64,000 bases of DNA from Collimonas sp. OK242 (GTDB lineage: Bacteria > Pseudomonadota > Gammaproteobacteria > Burkholderiales > Burkholderiaceae_D), in NCBI RefSeq assembly GCF_900107095.1, contig NZ_FNOR01000014.1:103814-167813 (forward strand), read 5' to 3'. Numbering within the stretch: position 1 is the stretch's first letter; every line of letters starts with the position of its first letter. The notes under the pieces are model-generated. The model was not told the origin of the DNA, ran no database searches, and worked only from the letters and a program-made list of their open reading frames with translations. The translations under genes and the position numbers were made by a program. Shown here one piece after another: positions 26,912 through 35,808 of this stretch.

Positions 26912-27703
26912 TCAAAAGAAGCTCTCTTTCACATACACGACGTCGTCCGCCTGCAGCGTCTCTTCGTGACTTGCATTGATTTCTACCAGGTTGCCCTTGG
27001 CGTCGCGGCGCTTGATGCGGATGCCGCGCTCGGTGCCGCGCGGAGTAAGGCCGCCGCCGATCGACAAGGCCTGGACCACCGTCATGTTGTGTTCCAGCTT
27101 GTATCCGCCCGGATGCTGCACTTCGCCGTAGATATAGAACTTGGGAGCGCGGTCCACGAAAATCACGTCGCCGTTGACCAGGTCAACATTCGACTTCATG
27201 TCGGCAGACTGCATCATCTCCGTCAGATTAACGATTTGCTTGCTGGTTTTCCCGTTTCGGGTGCGGACGACGGTGGCGGTATCGCCGCCTTCCGGACCAA
27301 CGCCTCCTGCCACCGCCAGCATATCGGTCACGCTGCGCTTACCGGCAACCGGATAGCGGCCGGGATGCAACACCTGACCCAGCACCGACACCTGCTGGCT
27401 CTGCAACTCGGTGACCATGATGTTGACTTCGGCTTTGCGCAAAAACCCGCCACCTGTCAGCAGGCCTGAAATCTTCTTTTCAGCGTCCGCGGTAGACAGA
27501 CCGCCGATACTGACGTCACCGATGAGCGGGAAGGTAATGCTCCCTGCTTCGCTTACCTTGGTTTCCAGACTCAGGTCGGGATTCCCGAATACGGAAATTT
27601 TCAAGGCGTCGCCCGCCCCCAACGGCGTATCGGCCGCAGTTGCGGAAATGGCGTACATTGCCAGCAGTGTCGCCAGCAAGCATGCATAGACTCGTTTCAT
27701 CAT
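26912..27703 (-). CDS. epsE: EpsE polysaccharide export protein (Wza-like)
   Basis: The 263-residue product has a signal peptide (ACLLATLLAMYAISATAA), the Poly_export domain starting PLGAGDALKISVFGNPDL, and two SLBB domains (QVSVLGQVLHPGRYPV and FYIYGEVQHPGGYKLE). It is the outer-membrane export channel or its periplasmic ring for the exopolysaccharide. Unlike E. coli Wza it shows no lipobox Cys at the cleavage site, so it may not be lipidated. ATG at 27703 is preferred with AGGGTGA upstream. Confidence 0.94.
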   Translation of the reverse strand: MMKRVYACLLATLLAMYAISATAADTPLGAGDALKISVFGNPDLSLETKVSEAGSITFPLIGDVSIGGLSTADAEKKISGLLTGGGFLRKAEVNIMVTELQSQQVSVLGQVLHPGRYPVAGKRSVTDMLAVAGGVGPEGGDTATVVRTRNGKTSKQIVNLTEMMQSADMKSNVDLVNGDVIFVDRAPKFYIYGEVQHPGGYKLEHNMTVVQALSIGGGLTPRGTERGIRIKRRDAKGNLVEINASHEETLQADDVVYVKESFF

Positions 27704-27751
27704 TATCGTCACCCTGTTAAATTATTTTCCTCTGCCACATCTTTGTCTTGT

Positions 27752-28675
27752 TCATTTGACTTCTGCTACTTCGCGCCTGCCCTTCCCGCTCGGCTCGGCC
27801 GTCACCGGCGGCTCGTCCGTGATCAAGCCAGCGCTCTTGTCGACGTATTCGAGCTTCGCCGAGGAGCGCAAGCGCGCGATTTCCGTGGCGGCCACTTCCT
27901 GCATTTTTTTATTGAGCAGATAGCGCTCGATCTGCGCTGCGGCGGCGTCTCCCGTCACCGGACTATCTCTTAATTCGGTTAACGCGCAGAGCAGGTTCTG
28001 CTTGCCGTCTTGCATGACAAATAAATGATTTCTGCCCAGATTCTTGATTTTTCCAATGATTTGCTCAGGCAAGTCGCCGCTGGTATAGGTAAGCTGGGTT
28101 TTCACATACGCGATGTTGTGCTGCTTCAGCCAGCTCTCCATCTGATCCAGCGACCGCGTCGTGTCCATCTGCGACTTGAGCGCGCCGCTATAGTCCTTCG
28201 CGGCAATAGTCAATTGTTCGATATCAAGAACCTTGCGATGTGCAAATAATTCCGGGTGGCTTTGAAAATAAGCATCGATTTCGGCTTTGGAAGGCTTAGC
28301 CAGGTTCGCTCCTTTGGATTCCAGATAAGCTTGCACAATCGCTTGCGTCTTGAATCGCTCAATGACCTGCAGCAATTTAGGATCGCGATCGAGTTTATTG
28401 CGCGACGCTTCCTCCAACAGAACTTCGCGGTCAATCAGCGCCTCCATGGCCTGTTTCCGCATGGCTTGTCGCTGCACGGCATTTTCTTCCGCCGCGCCGC
28501 TTGCATATTGCAACTCCGCGTCAAGCTGAGTTGCCGTGATTTCATGGCCATTGACATTGGCAAGTACCTTGTTGGTCTTTTTTTTCTGATCGCCGCAGGC
28601 AGACAGACTCATTGCAGCCAGCAACATCAAAATACCCAGACCCTTTACACGCACCGCGCCGCCAATGACAGGCAT
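27752..28675 (-). CDS. epsD: EpsD family peptidyl-prolyl isomerase, lipoprotein
   Basis: The protein of about 307 residues starts with a lipoprotein signal (ILMLLAAMSLSACGD, lipid Cys near residue 27) followed by a SurA/PpiC-like N-terminal helical region (VNGHEITATQLDAELQY, REVLLEEA) and a weak parvulin-like domain. It matches the EpsD branch found only in eps operons with epsE, epsF and epsG. It probably helps fold or assemble the export machinery in the periplasm. The start at 28675 is one of several; the ribosome site is not clear. It lies 120 bases downstream of the PEP-CTERM-like gene. Confidence 0.88.
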   Translation of the reverse strand: MPVIGGAVRVKGLGILMLLAAMSLSACGDQKKKTNKVLANVNGHEITATQLDAELQYASGAAEENAVQRQAMRKQAMEALIDREVLLEEASRNKLDRDPKLLQVIERFKTQAIVQAYLESKGANLAKPSKAEIDAYFQSHPELFAHRKVLDIEQLTIAAKDYSGALKSQMDTTRSLDQMESWLKQHNIAYVKTQLTYTSGDLPEQIIGKIKNLGRNHLFVMQDGKQNLLCALTELRDSPVTGDAAAAQIERYLLNKKMQEVAATEIARLRSSAKLEYVDKSAGLITDEPPVTAEPSGKGRREVAEVK

Positions 28676-28795
28676 ATGGCCGAACCGTTCAAAGCTGCTC
28701 AAAATTCGCTTCCTATCAATAAAACAGATTTCATCTATGCACTCTCTCCGCACTTTTCTTCCTCGGGCTGAAGAAAACCACTGCCCGACGAAACA

Positions 28796-29323
28796 TCAGC
28801 TAGCAAATTGCCCGATGTGTTTCGGTGCAGAAAAGAAACCGATAGATGTCCGCATGGGACGGCGGCGCACCTGATACAGCACGAAGCAGAGCCCGACCAG
28901 GAGCAGCGCCCAGCTTCCAGGTTTTTGCCGCGGTTGCACCTCGAAATCCTTGAGGAAATAAAACAGCAAATCGTCTGAATTATTTAATTTGGACGACAGT
29001 TTCCCGGTGGCGCGGCCATCATCGGCATTGCGTGAAAACGTCACCGGAATTTTATTGGCGCCGCGCCAGGCGCCGCTCTCTTCGCTCATTGCGCCAAAAG
29101 CAAGGGGAGCGATCGGCTCAGCCGGTGTCGGACGGGACGCCAATGTCGTTGGCATCGCCCGATTCGGATCCGCGCGCTCGACCTTTGACGGATAGGCATC
29201 GATTGCCAGCAGATGCTGCGCGCCGGCATCGGGCGCATTGAGTTGAAACACGGGCGTTGCTGCCATGGCAGCATTGCAGCAAACAACTAGTGCGAAACTC
29301 ATTAACAACATGACTCTTTGCAT
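28796..29323 (-). CDS. PEP-CTERM-like exported protein of the eps operon
   Basis: The 175-residue product has a signal peptide (LLMSFALVVCCNAAMAA), a 110-residue low-complexity middle rich in Pro, Ala and Ser, and a C-terminal tripartite signal: a short motif RQKPGSWALLLVGLCF, a hydrophobic helix and the basic cluster RRRPMR. The layout is that of exosortase substrates, but the PEP triplet reads QKP. A 22-residue tail follows the basic cluster, which is unusual. No exosortase gene is in the window. It could be a relic anchor protein or a substrate for an exosortase encoded elsewhere. Confidence 0.7.
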   Translation of the reverse strand: MQRVMLLMSFALVVCCNAAMAATPVFQLNAPDAGAQHLLAIDAYPSKVERADPNRAMPTTLASRPTPAEPIAPLAFGAMSEESGAWRGANKIPVTFSRNADDGRATGKLSSKLNNSDDLLFYFLKDFEVQPRQKPGSWALLLVGLCFVLYQVRRRPMRTSIGFFSAPKHIGQFAS

Positions 29324-29460
29324 GATCTTCTCTCCTAAAAACGCATCGAACGCAGCATTGACTTGCGCTGCAGGACAGCAATGAAACTGAGCGTTCGTTA
29401 CCGAAATATTTTCTGCAAGAATTTCTATGTCTTGCGAGCATTGCCTTCAACGCCGGCGGA

Positions 29461-30843
29461 CTAGTACGCGCCGTCCTTTTTCAACACTTCCTTGACGGTG
29501 CGGACGATGATCCACAGATCCAGCGCCAATGACCAGTTACGCAGATATTCCAGATCGAACTCAATCCGCGAGCGCATTTTGTCCAGGGTATCGGTCTCCC
29601 CGCGGTAGCCGTTTACCTGCGCCCATCCGGTGATTCCAGGTTTCACCTTATGCCGCAACATGTATCCCTGGATCAGCTTGCGATACATCTCGTTGTGGGC
29701 GATAGCATGCGGACGCGGACCGACGATACTCATGCGGCCTTGCAGCACGTTGAAAAACTGAGGCAACTCGTCAAGCGAGGTCCGACGAAGGAAACTGCCA
29801 AACCGTGTTACGCGCGCATCATTTTTTTTTGCCTGATTGACCACGGCGCCGTCCTCGGCGACGGTCATTGAGCGGAATTTGTAGACCACGATCTCCTCCC
29901 CGTTCAATCCGTATCGGCGCTGGGCGAAAATGATACGGCCGGGCGAAGAAAGCTTTACTCCTATCGCAATTGCCAACATGATCGGCAGCAGAATGATCTG
30001 GATCAACAGCGCCAGCACAATGTCGCTGCCGCGCTTGACCACGCCGCGCAGACCGGTGAACGGCGTTTCGCAGATGCCGATCACTGGGATGCCGCCGACA
30101 TGATCGAGGCGCGCCTGTATGAGTCCGAAGGTGTAGATGTCGGGCACGAAGTAAACCGAAGCGGTCGTATCCCGCAGCTCCTCCATCAAGGCCAGCACTC
30201 TCGGCTGCGCCGACATCGGCAAACAAATGAAAATGGTTTTGATCCTGTGCTCGCGCACATAAGATCCGACGTCTGCAAAGGTGCCGAGATACGGACTGTG
30301 CAGCTCGGCCGGCCGGCTGGCTTGATCGCGATCATCGAAGAATCCGCGCATGTCGATGCCAGTGCTGCTGCCGGATGTCAGGCATTTGAGAATATCCGCC
30401 CCGGGTTCATTGCAGCCGACGATCACCGCCGACCTGGCCTCGACCTTTTTCCCCAAATTGAATGCCAGCACATGTGCTGTCAAGCGGCTCAGCAGAAGCG
30501 CGCAAGGCGCAAGCGCAAACCAGGTCCATATGACGCTGTCGGAGAACTCATAGCGCAGCCCGGTAACCTGTCCCATCAACGCCAGGACGGCAGCAATGAT
30601 CACCCAGCCAAAGAAGATATCGCCGGCATACCCAAGCTGCCTGCCGATATGCAAGGTGCGGTACAGGTCGATCTGTTCATAGATATACGAGGAAATGAAG
30701 AAGGCGATAATCATCAGCACCAGATAATTGCCGGTGAAAACTTCTTCCTTTGCCACAATGACCAGATACAAGGAGCCAAGAATAATGGCCGGATCAAGCA
30801 GGCGCTTAAAGAAGGAAACCAGCGGGATGTCATTCTCGGTCAT
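29461..30843 (-). CDS. epsB: undecaprenyl-phosphate sugar phosphotransferase (WcaJ/EpsB type)
   Basis: ATG at 30843 follows GGAAAAA. The 460-residue protein has four or five N-terminal membrane helices, a CoA-binding-like soluble domain (ARSAVIVGCNEPGADIL), and the polyprenyl glycosylphosphotransferase domain: KRGSDIVLALL, FRSMTV, RRTSLDELPQFFNVLQG and SIVGPRPHA. It starts repeat-unit assembly by moving a sugar-1-phosphate, probably glucose-1-phosphate, from UDP-sugar to undecaprenyl phosphate at the inner membrane. It overlaps the region just after epsL, so the two are cotranscribed. Confidence 0.94.
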   Translation of the reverse strand: MTENDIPLVSFFKRLLDPAIILGSLYLVIVAKEEVFTGNYLVLMIIAFFISSYIYEQIDLYRTLHIGRQLGYAGDIFFGWVIIAAVLALMGQVTGLRYEFSDSVIWTWFALAPCALLLSRLTAHVLAFNLGKKVEARSAVIVGCNEPGADILKCLTSGSSTGIDMRGFFDDRDQASRPAELHSPYLGTFADVGSYVREHRIKTIFICLPMSAQPRVLALMEELRDTTASVYFVPDIYTFGLIQARLDHVGGIPVIGICETPFTGLRGVVKRGSDIVLALLIQIILLPIMLAIAIGVKLSSPGRIIFAQRRYGLNGEEIVVYKFRSMTVAEDGAVVNQAKKNDARVTRFGSFLRRTSLDELPQFFNVLQGRMSIVGPRPHAIAHNEMYRKLIQGYMLRHKVKPGITGWAQVNGYRGETDTLDKMRSRIEFDLEYLRNWSLALDLWIIVRTVKEVLKKDGAY

Positions 30844-30854
30844 TTTTTCCTGCC

Positions 30855-32144
30855 TCAATACGCATAGCGCGTGTTCAGCATCACGCCGTTATCCACATAC
30901 CCGCCTGGCGTATTGGTCAGGGCTCGTGTGCTGCGGGTGCCAGACAACTGCACTTGCCAGCGCTGCGTCGGGTTGTAAACCATTGTCAGCCCCGTGTTGC
31001 GCAACGCATCGTTTTGATTCGGCGCGCCGGGAGTGCCGGACGCTATCGTTTGACTGAAATCCCTCTTCTGATATTTGAATTGCGCTATGAAGCGGATTTT
31101 CTCGGAGTACTGCCAGGCCGACGCGATACTGGCGCCGTGATTCACGGAATAGACAGTGGACAGATCGTCCACGGCGCCAATCTCCCGCCATCCGGCGACG
31201 GTAAGATCGATCTTTCCGGTAGGCGACCAGTCAGCCGAGACACGTGAATTTATGCCGCTAAAATCTCTGATAGAAGGTGCGTCTTGCTTCCTGCTGACCC
31301 AGCCGCCTAAAAAATGCAGCTTTGTCTTGCCGCTCAACAACCAGTCAACCTTGCCCTTCACTTCATCCTGGTCGTAACCGTTGAACACCGTCAGACCGGC
31401 GTCTTGTTCCGGATTCGGAAAATTGGCGCGCGTATGGCGCAACTGGACGCCGATGGTGCTGCCGGTGGCGGCCAGGTAGTCGAGCCCTACCTCGGTTTGA
31501 TTCTGCGTGTTATTTGCCGGCTGTTGCGACGCCAGGTCATACGACAATTTACTGTGCACCAAGCCGCCGCGTACCCGCCAGCTCGGATGGAACAGCCAGG
31601 AGCCGTCAACATAGGCGCTCTCTTGTGTCCGCAGATTTTTCTCCAGTAAATGGAAATCGATGAAAGGGGTCAGCCCTTGCGAATAAGTGACGCCGGCATT
31701 GCCCTCAACGTGCGGGCCTGCATGCCAATTCCAATTGGCCGCCACATTTTTGTCCGTATGATCAAGTTGGCGGAATCTGTCGTATTCGACATTGGCGACA
31801 TTCACACTCGCCGTCAGATGCTGTTGGCTGATGGTCTTGTCTGCGATGAGGCCTAACTGCAGTCTGCGTGTGTAATCCGAGAGATTGCTGCCTATCCCCA
31901 TGGCTTGCGCAGCGGCGCTATTTTCCAACCCCAGCAGATTGTCGTCGTAGCTGATGCCGTAGCTAGCATATGGCCTGATGGCATCGGGCGTTGGCGTGAT
32001 GATGTCTGGCGGCGGTATGACGTCCGTGGGAACGAGGTCGTTAGCGACGGCCAGCACCGGTACCCAGGAGCACATCGGGATCAGGAAAATTGTTTTCCAT
32101 CGAAGCCGGAAAAATTTCGCACGACGGTTTATTTGTTGGTTCAT
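30855..32144 (-). CDS. epsL: EpsL-type outer-membrane beta-barrel protein
   Basis: The 429-residue product has a signal peptide (IFLIPMCSWVPVLAVAND) and then alternating amphipathic strands to the last residues RYAY, ending in an aromatic residue as outer-membrane barrels do. The first mature block, PDAIRPYASYGISYDDN, and strands with LQLGLIADKT-type turns match the EpsL group found in eps operons. It is probably a porin-like partner in export or surface binding of the polymer. It is the first gene of the operon, with AAGG before the ATG. Confidence 0.85.
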   Translation of the reverse strand: MNQQINRRAKFFRLRWKTIFLIPMCSWVPVLAVANDLVPTDVIPPPDIITPTPDAIRPYASYGISYDDNLLGLENSAAAQAMGIGSNLSDYTRRLQLGLIADKTISQQHLTASVNVANVEYDRFRQLDHTDKNVAANWNWHAGPHVEGNAGVTYSQGLTPFIDFHLLEKNLRTQESAYVDGSWLFHPSWRVRGGLVHSKLSYDLASQQPANNTQNQTEVGLDYLAATGSTIGVQLRHTRANFPNPEQDAGLTVFNGYDQDEVKGKVDWLLSGKTKLHFLGGWVSRKQDAPSIRDFSGINSRVSADWSPTGKIDLTVAGWREIGAVDDLSTVYSVNHGASIASAWQYSEKIRFIAQFKYQKRDFSQTIASGTPGAPNQNDALRNTGLTMVYNPTQRWQVQLSGTRSTRALTNTPGGYVDNGVMLNTRYAY

Positions 32145-33400
32145 GACATACCTTTTCTAGTGCATGGATTCGCGCCAAGCATTGATCGGCTCAGCTTCAC
32201 TGAACATTTGATGAAACTTTTTTTTGCAAAAAGGCTGGCAAAAAATAATTAAAAAAAGTTAATTCAAATCAGTTCAATCTTGTCGGAAGAATGAGAACTG
32301 GCGAAGCATTGCATCTTTCGAAAGATCCAAGCCGGCGGTGATCGCAGCACGTAAAGTAAGCTAATAAATCCACTAGCTCAGTACGGGAACGTACATAACA
32401 CTAGCGATCAGCGCCGTTATTCTTCATGGCCGGATTGAAATTGCGTAAAAGCCGTGCGTCGGCATCTACATCAAGTTTGGCCAAAGACACGAAGACACAA
32501 AGACAACTACAGAAACGGAAAGAAAAAATGATGGAAAGGATGCGAGGCGTGCCTGCGATTCATGCAAGTGTCCTTGCGCAATGTTTGTCGCACCGTTACC
32601 GGCTTCCGGCGTACGCTTGCGCTCACCTTATGGGCAACTACCGTGTGCCTCGTTGGTTTGACGGAATTGCAGTTTGAATTTGATGCATGGCGCACCAAAG
32701 AGAGGTCTTTTTTGCATGATCTTTCCTTTAACAAAATACATATCAAACCTAGTACCGGCTGATATCAGGAATCCGAGTAAAGTCGGGGATGATCTCCATG
32801 GCCCATGCTTTTTTTAAAGCAGGGAGAAAGGAATTGACTCGACTTTTCGACATGAAAATGAGTTGCACGATCCATGCTGCATCACAACATAAACACGTCA
32901 ACTAGAGACTTCAATTTATCCTGCGGGTTCATTACAGAACAAATTTCTTACACTTTGTCACACATCGATTTTCATATTAACAACTAGAACACCGATCGCA
33001 TCAGCCCATGGCGGCATCAAAATTTCAATCACAAAAAATATAGGAATTTGACATAGCTTCGAACATAAAAATTGCATGCAATATGTTGTTAAACCCTTAT
33101 AGAACGGTCGATGCAGACGAGCAACACAAAAAAATAAAATGAGCAGAATGAGAAAGATGAATGAAATGTGTGAGATATTATTTATCCAATTTTCATGCAT
33201 CAGCATCTCAATAATTTCCGATTGGCAATCTGCTATTGAGGTTTATGAGCATCTTGGAAAAATAGTTATTAGCTACCAGTATCGTTCAAATGTTTAATTG
33301 TGCAAGGCACAAATTTGTAAAATATTCAGCTCATCAAAAATGATTATGCAAGGCAACAAAATTGCAGAAGAGAACAATTTCCCGGGTTTTCAGGCGAACG
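32145..33400. other. AT-rich intergenic region upstream of the eps operon
   Basis: About 1.25 kb holds no gene I can support. The part next to epsL has A- and T-runs (about 32210-32265) that could be UP-element-like sequence for the operon promoter on the minus strand. From about 32780 to 33400 the base composition is much richer in A and T than the flanking genes. Short frames at 32426-32762 on the plus strand lack ribosome sites and homology I recognise. The region is a candidate for nucleoid-protein and regulator binding. Confidence 0.55.
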
Positions 33401-33620
33401 ATGAAATCAACATGGATGGCGAAAATCGCTGCCCTGATTTTCATCAGAATGGCCTGCTTCTTTTGTAACGCCTGCTCAAAAAAACAGTGCGGCAACAGAC
33501 ATATGGACTACAGTCATTGCCAGGTCGACCGCAACAGTTGCTGAGGAAAAATCGAAGAAGATGGAATACGCTCCAGGCACTGGAGTCGGATATTCAAACA
33601 GTACGATCAAAGGGAGGTGA
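33401..33620 (+). pseudogene. frameshifted small lipoprotein-like gene before the PAP2 gene
   Basis: From ATG at 33401 the frame gives a hydrophobic leader with a lipobox-like Cys (AALIFIRMACFFCNACSKK). At the run of seven A (33478-33484) the frame would go on, if one A were missing, as NSAATDIWTTVIARSTATV and end at TGA 33618, just before the next gene's ATG. In the frame as given it stops at 33544 with improbable sequence. So this is either a broken gene, a sequencing slip, or a slippage-controlled one. Nothing identifies a family. Confidence 0.35.
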
Positions 33621-33625
33621 GTATC

Positions 33626-34339
33626 ATGTGGAACAATTATCTGAATCTTTCGGTGTTGAATTGGCTAGGACAATTCACATCGATGTCAGCGCCGTTCAAT
33701 CAAATCGTTCACTATATTTCCGGCTCGGATCTGTTCAAAGGCCTGCCCATCATGGGCATGCTTTGGTATTTCTGGTTCAGGGATGCAGATCCAAAATCAA
33801 ACACCAGGGAAATCATTATCGCGACCCTGATCGGTTGCGTCGTCGCCGTCTTCATTGCCAGAGGCGTGAACAACATCGGCCCATATCAGCCGCGCCCGTT
33901 TGCAAACCCTGCGCTGGCGCATCATACGTATATCGGACTGCCGGTACCGGAAAGCCAGGCTTTGTATATATGGAATTCTTTTCCCAGCGATCACGCCACT
34001 TTGTTTTTCAGTCTGGCCACAGGAATTTTCCTGATTTCAAGAATGGCCGGGTCCCTGCTCTATCTCTATGTGCTGATCTTTATCGGCCTGCCACGGGTGT
34101 ATCTCGGCTTGCATTACCCTACCGATATTTTGGCTGGTGCGCTTTTGGGAATCGCATGCGTGGCGCTTAGCACACGCGCCGGCGTGATCAAGCTATATGG
34201 CCGGCGCTGCAGCATGCTGTTGAATCGTTATCCCGCCGCCTTTCAGGCAGCGCTGTTCATCATTACGGTTGAAATAGGCACGCTGTTCTATGACGTTCGA
34301 ATGCTTCTTGAGGGAATCGTCAAATATTTTCCCCGATAA
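33626..34339 (+). CDS. PAP2-family phosphatase
   Basis: The 237-residue membrane protein has six hydrophobic segments and the three PAP2 signature parts: RGVNNIGPYQPRP, PSDHATL and RVYLGLHYPTD, each with its catalytic Arg or His. Such enzymes remove phosphate from undecaprenyl pyrophosphate or other lipid phosphates at the outer face of the inner membrane. A GAGGTGA site sits before ATG 33626. It is next to the eps operon upstream region and may recycle the lipid carrier used by the polysaccharide pathways, which is inference. Confidence 0.9.
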   Translation: MWNNYLNLSVLNWLGQFTSMSAPFNQIVHYISGSDLFKGLPIMGMLWYFWFRDADPKSNTREIIIATLIGCVVAVFIARGVNNIGPYQPRPFANPALAHHTYIGLPVPESQALYIWNSFPSDHATLFFSLATGIFLISRMAGSLLYLYVLIFIGLPRVYLGLHYPTDILAGALLGIACVALSTRAGVIKLYGRRCSMLLNRYPAAFQAALFIITVEIGTLFYDVRMLLEGIVKYFPR

Positions 34340-34353
34340 GACCGAAGCCTTGC

Positions 34354-35049
34354 TTACGATCGAGAGACGATCTGCTGCGCTGCCATCCAGTCCGCCAACT
34401 GATCCAATCCCTGCACGACATGATCGGGAGACTGCCCAAGCTCGTCAAACGCGTTGCCGGCCCGGTTGATCCAGCATACGGGATAACCGAAATGCCGCGC
34501 GCCGGCGGCATCCCATGCATTTGACGAGACGAACAGAAGCTCCGAACGATCGCAATGCAACTGCTGCTCGGCCAGCTTGTAAACACTGCTGTGCGGCTTG
34601 AAGATTTGTGCGTCGTCGGCGCTGATCAGATGCTTGAAACGAAGACCGAGGTCGGAAGCCGCTACCACGCTGCGTATCGAATTGACGGAACCGTTGGACA
34701 GGATGGCGAGCGGCAGTCCCATCGCCTGCAGCCTGGCCAGCGCGTCCGGCACTTCGGGATAAGGTTTGATTTTGAGATATTCCTTGCAGAGCGCGATACG
34801 CGCAGCATCGTCGAGCGGCAGCTGAAGCTGCCTGGTCGCAAACACCAGGGCATCGCGAGTGGCGTGTTCGAAATCGACATAATCGCCCATCAGGCTGCGC
34901 AACCAGGTGTACTCAAGCTGCTTCTGTCGCCAAACTGTGCTGATTTCGCGCCCCCGGCCTCGGTGATAGGCATCGCAGGCCGCTGCGACTGAATGCACAT
35001 CGAACAGCGTGCCGTAGAGATCAAATACGATACCTCTTATATTCTTCAT
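34354..35049 (-). CDS. haloacid dehalogenase type II / HAD hydrolase
   Basis: The 231-residue cytosolic enzyme has the HAD motif I VFDLYGTLFDV, motif II ILSNGS, the conserved Lys in IFKPHSSVY and motif III/IV FVSSNAWDAAGA with the SSNxWD pattern of (S)-2-haloacid dehalogenases. It also has the RQKQLEYTWLRSLM substrate helix. It would hydrolyse 2-haloalkanoic acids or a related substrate. A GGGAGGGA site precedes the ATG. It converges with the PAP2 gene. Confidence 0.92.
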   Translation of the reverse strand: MKNIRGIVFDLYGTLFDVHSVAAACDAYHRGRGREISTVWRQKQLEYTWLRSLMGDYVDFEHATRDALVFATRQLQLPLDDAARIALCKEYLKIKPYPEVPDALARLQAMGLPLAILSNGSVNSIRSVVAASDLGLRFKHLISADDAQIFKPHSSVYKLAEQQLHCDRSELLFVSSNAWDAAGARHFGYPVCWINRAGNAFDELGQSPDHVVQGLDQLADWMAAQQIVSRS

Positions 35050-35147
35050 TGGTCCCTCCCCTGTATGCTGTCAGATCGGCAGCGCCAAGCCAGGTCCGCT
35101 TGCCCCTATGCTGCTTTCGATGACCGTTGAATGCTACTACAGTGTAA

Positions 35148-35669
35148 ATGAGAATATCGCTTGCCACTTTGCTGCTACTCGCACCGCTGCTCGCACACGC
35201 GTATGAAGTGATCAGCGTGGGCGACGGCGACAGCATGACGCTGCAGGTCGGCCCGCGCCGGCTCAAGCTGCGCCTGGCCGGCATCGATGCGCCGGAAATA
35301 AAACAAGCGTTCGGCCCTCAGGCCAGGCAGTCCCTGCACCAGCTATGCTTCGGCAAGGATGTGCAATACGAGGCGGAAGCCATCGACCGCTTCAACCGCA
35401 CCATTGCGACGGTGCGCTGCAACGGCATCGATGCAAGCCGGGCCCAGCTTGAGCGCGGCATGGCCTGGGCCTTTCGGCAGAAGGATCGCAATCTGAAGGC
35501 GCTTGAGACAGCGGCACGCAACAAAAAAATTGGATTATGGTCAGATCCGCATGCTGTCGCGCCTTGGCGTTTCCGGTATGCCGGCTCCCAGGATGCAACT
35601 TGCCATGTGGGGGCGCGTGGCGGCCGCTATCGGTGGGTGAACGGGCGCAAGATGTACGGCTGTCCATAA
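35148..35669 (+). CDS. thermonuclease-family (SNase-like) secreted nuclease
   Basis: The 173-residue product has a short signal peptide ending AHA at about residue 18, then the SNase fold: VISVGDGDSMTLQVG, RLKLRLAGIDAPE with the metal-site Asp, QSLHQLCFGKDV and RFNRTIATVRCNG. The catalytic Arg/Glu of staphylococcal nuclease can be placed in LRLAGID and LERGMAW. It should cut DNA or RNA in the periplasm or outside. Four Cys in the mature part suggest disulfides. The ribosome site is weak. Confidence 0.87.
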   Translation: MRISLATLLLLAPLLAHAYEVISVGDGDSMTLQVGPRRLKLRLAGIDAPEIKQAFGPQARQSLHQLCFGKDVQYEAEAIDRFNRTIATVRCNGIDASRAQLERGMAWAFRQKDRNLKALETAARNKKIGLWSDPHAVAPWRFRYAGSQDATCHVGARGGRYRWVNGRKMYGCP

Positions 35670-35690
35670 ATGGCGGCCAGAAAAGCAAAA

Positions 35691-35808
35691 CGGCCCGCGT
35701 TAAGGGCCGCTTTGGACTAGCTTATCGCGCAAGCAGAGAGATCAAATGCGAAGATGGCAAAAAATGGGCCGGAATGTCGCTATCCGGCCCGGCCTTAGCT
35801 TAGGCCGG
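35691..35808. terminator. three hairpins between convergent genes
   Basis: CGGCCC (35691-35696) pairs with GGGCCG (35704-35709); GGGCCGGA (35766-35773) with TCCGGCCC (35783-35790); CCGGCCT (35789-35795) with AGGCCGG (35802-35808). The last overlaps the stop codon of the minus-strand gene, and the second and third share two bases and so exclude one another. They lie between two convergent genes and probably act as terminators in both directions, although no long T-run is present. Confidence 0.6.

Noticed and set aside
28796..29323. Calling the eps-operon secreted protein a standard exosortase substrate
   Set aside because: The triplet is QKP, a tail follows the basic cluster and no exosortase is present, so only PEP-CTERM-like is used.
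32270..32420. Possible c-di-GMP riboswitch upstream of the eps operon
   Set aside because: The conserved GEMM motifs are not present on either strand in this stretch.
32426..32762. Two small plus-strand frames in the eps upstream region
   Set aside because: No recognisable family, poor ribosome sites, mutually overlapping; one includes a hydrophobic segment, but that is weak evidence.
33487..33625. Long plus-strand frame starting before the PAP2 gene
   Set aside because: Its codons overlap the PAP2 gene out of frame and have no plausible protein features.
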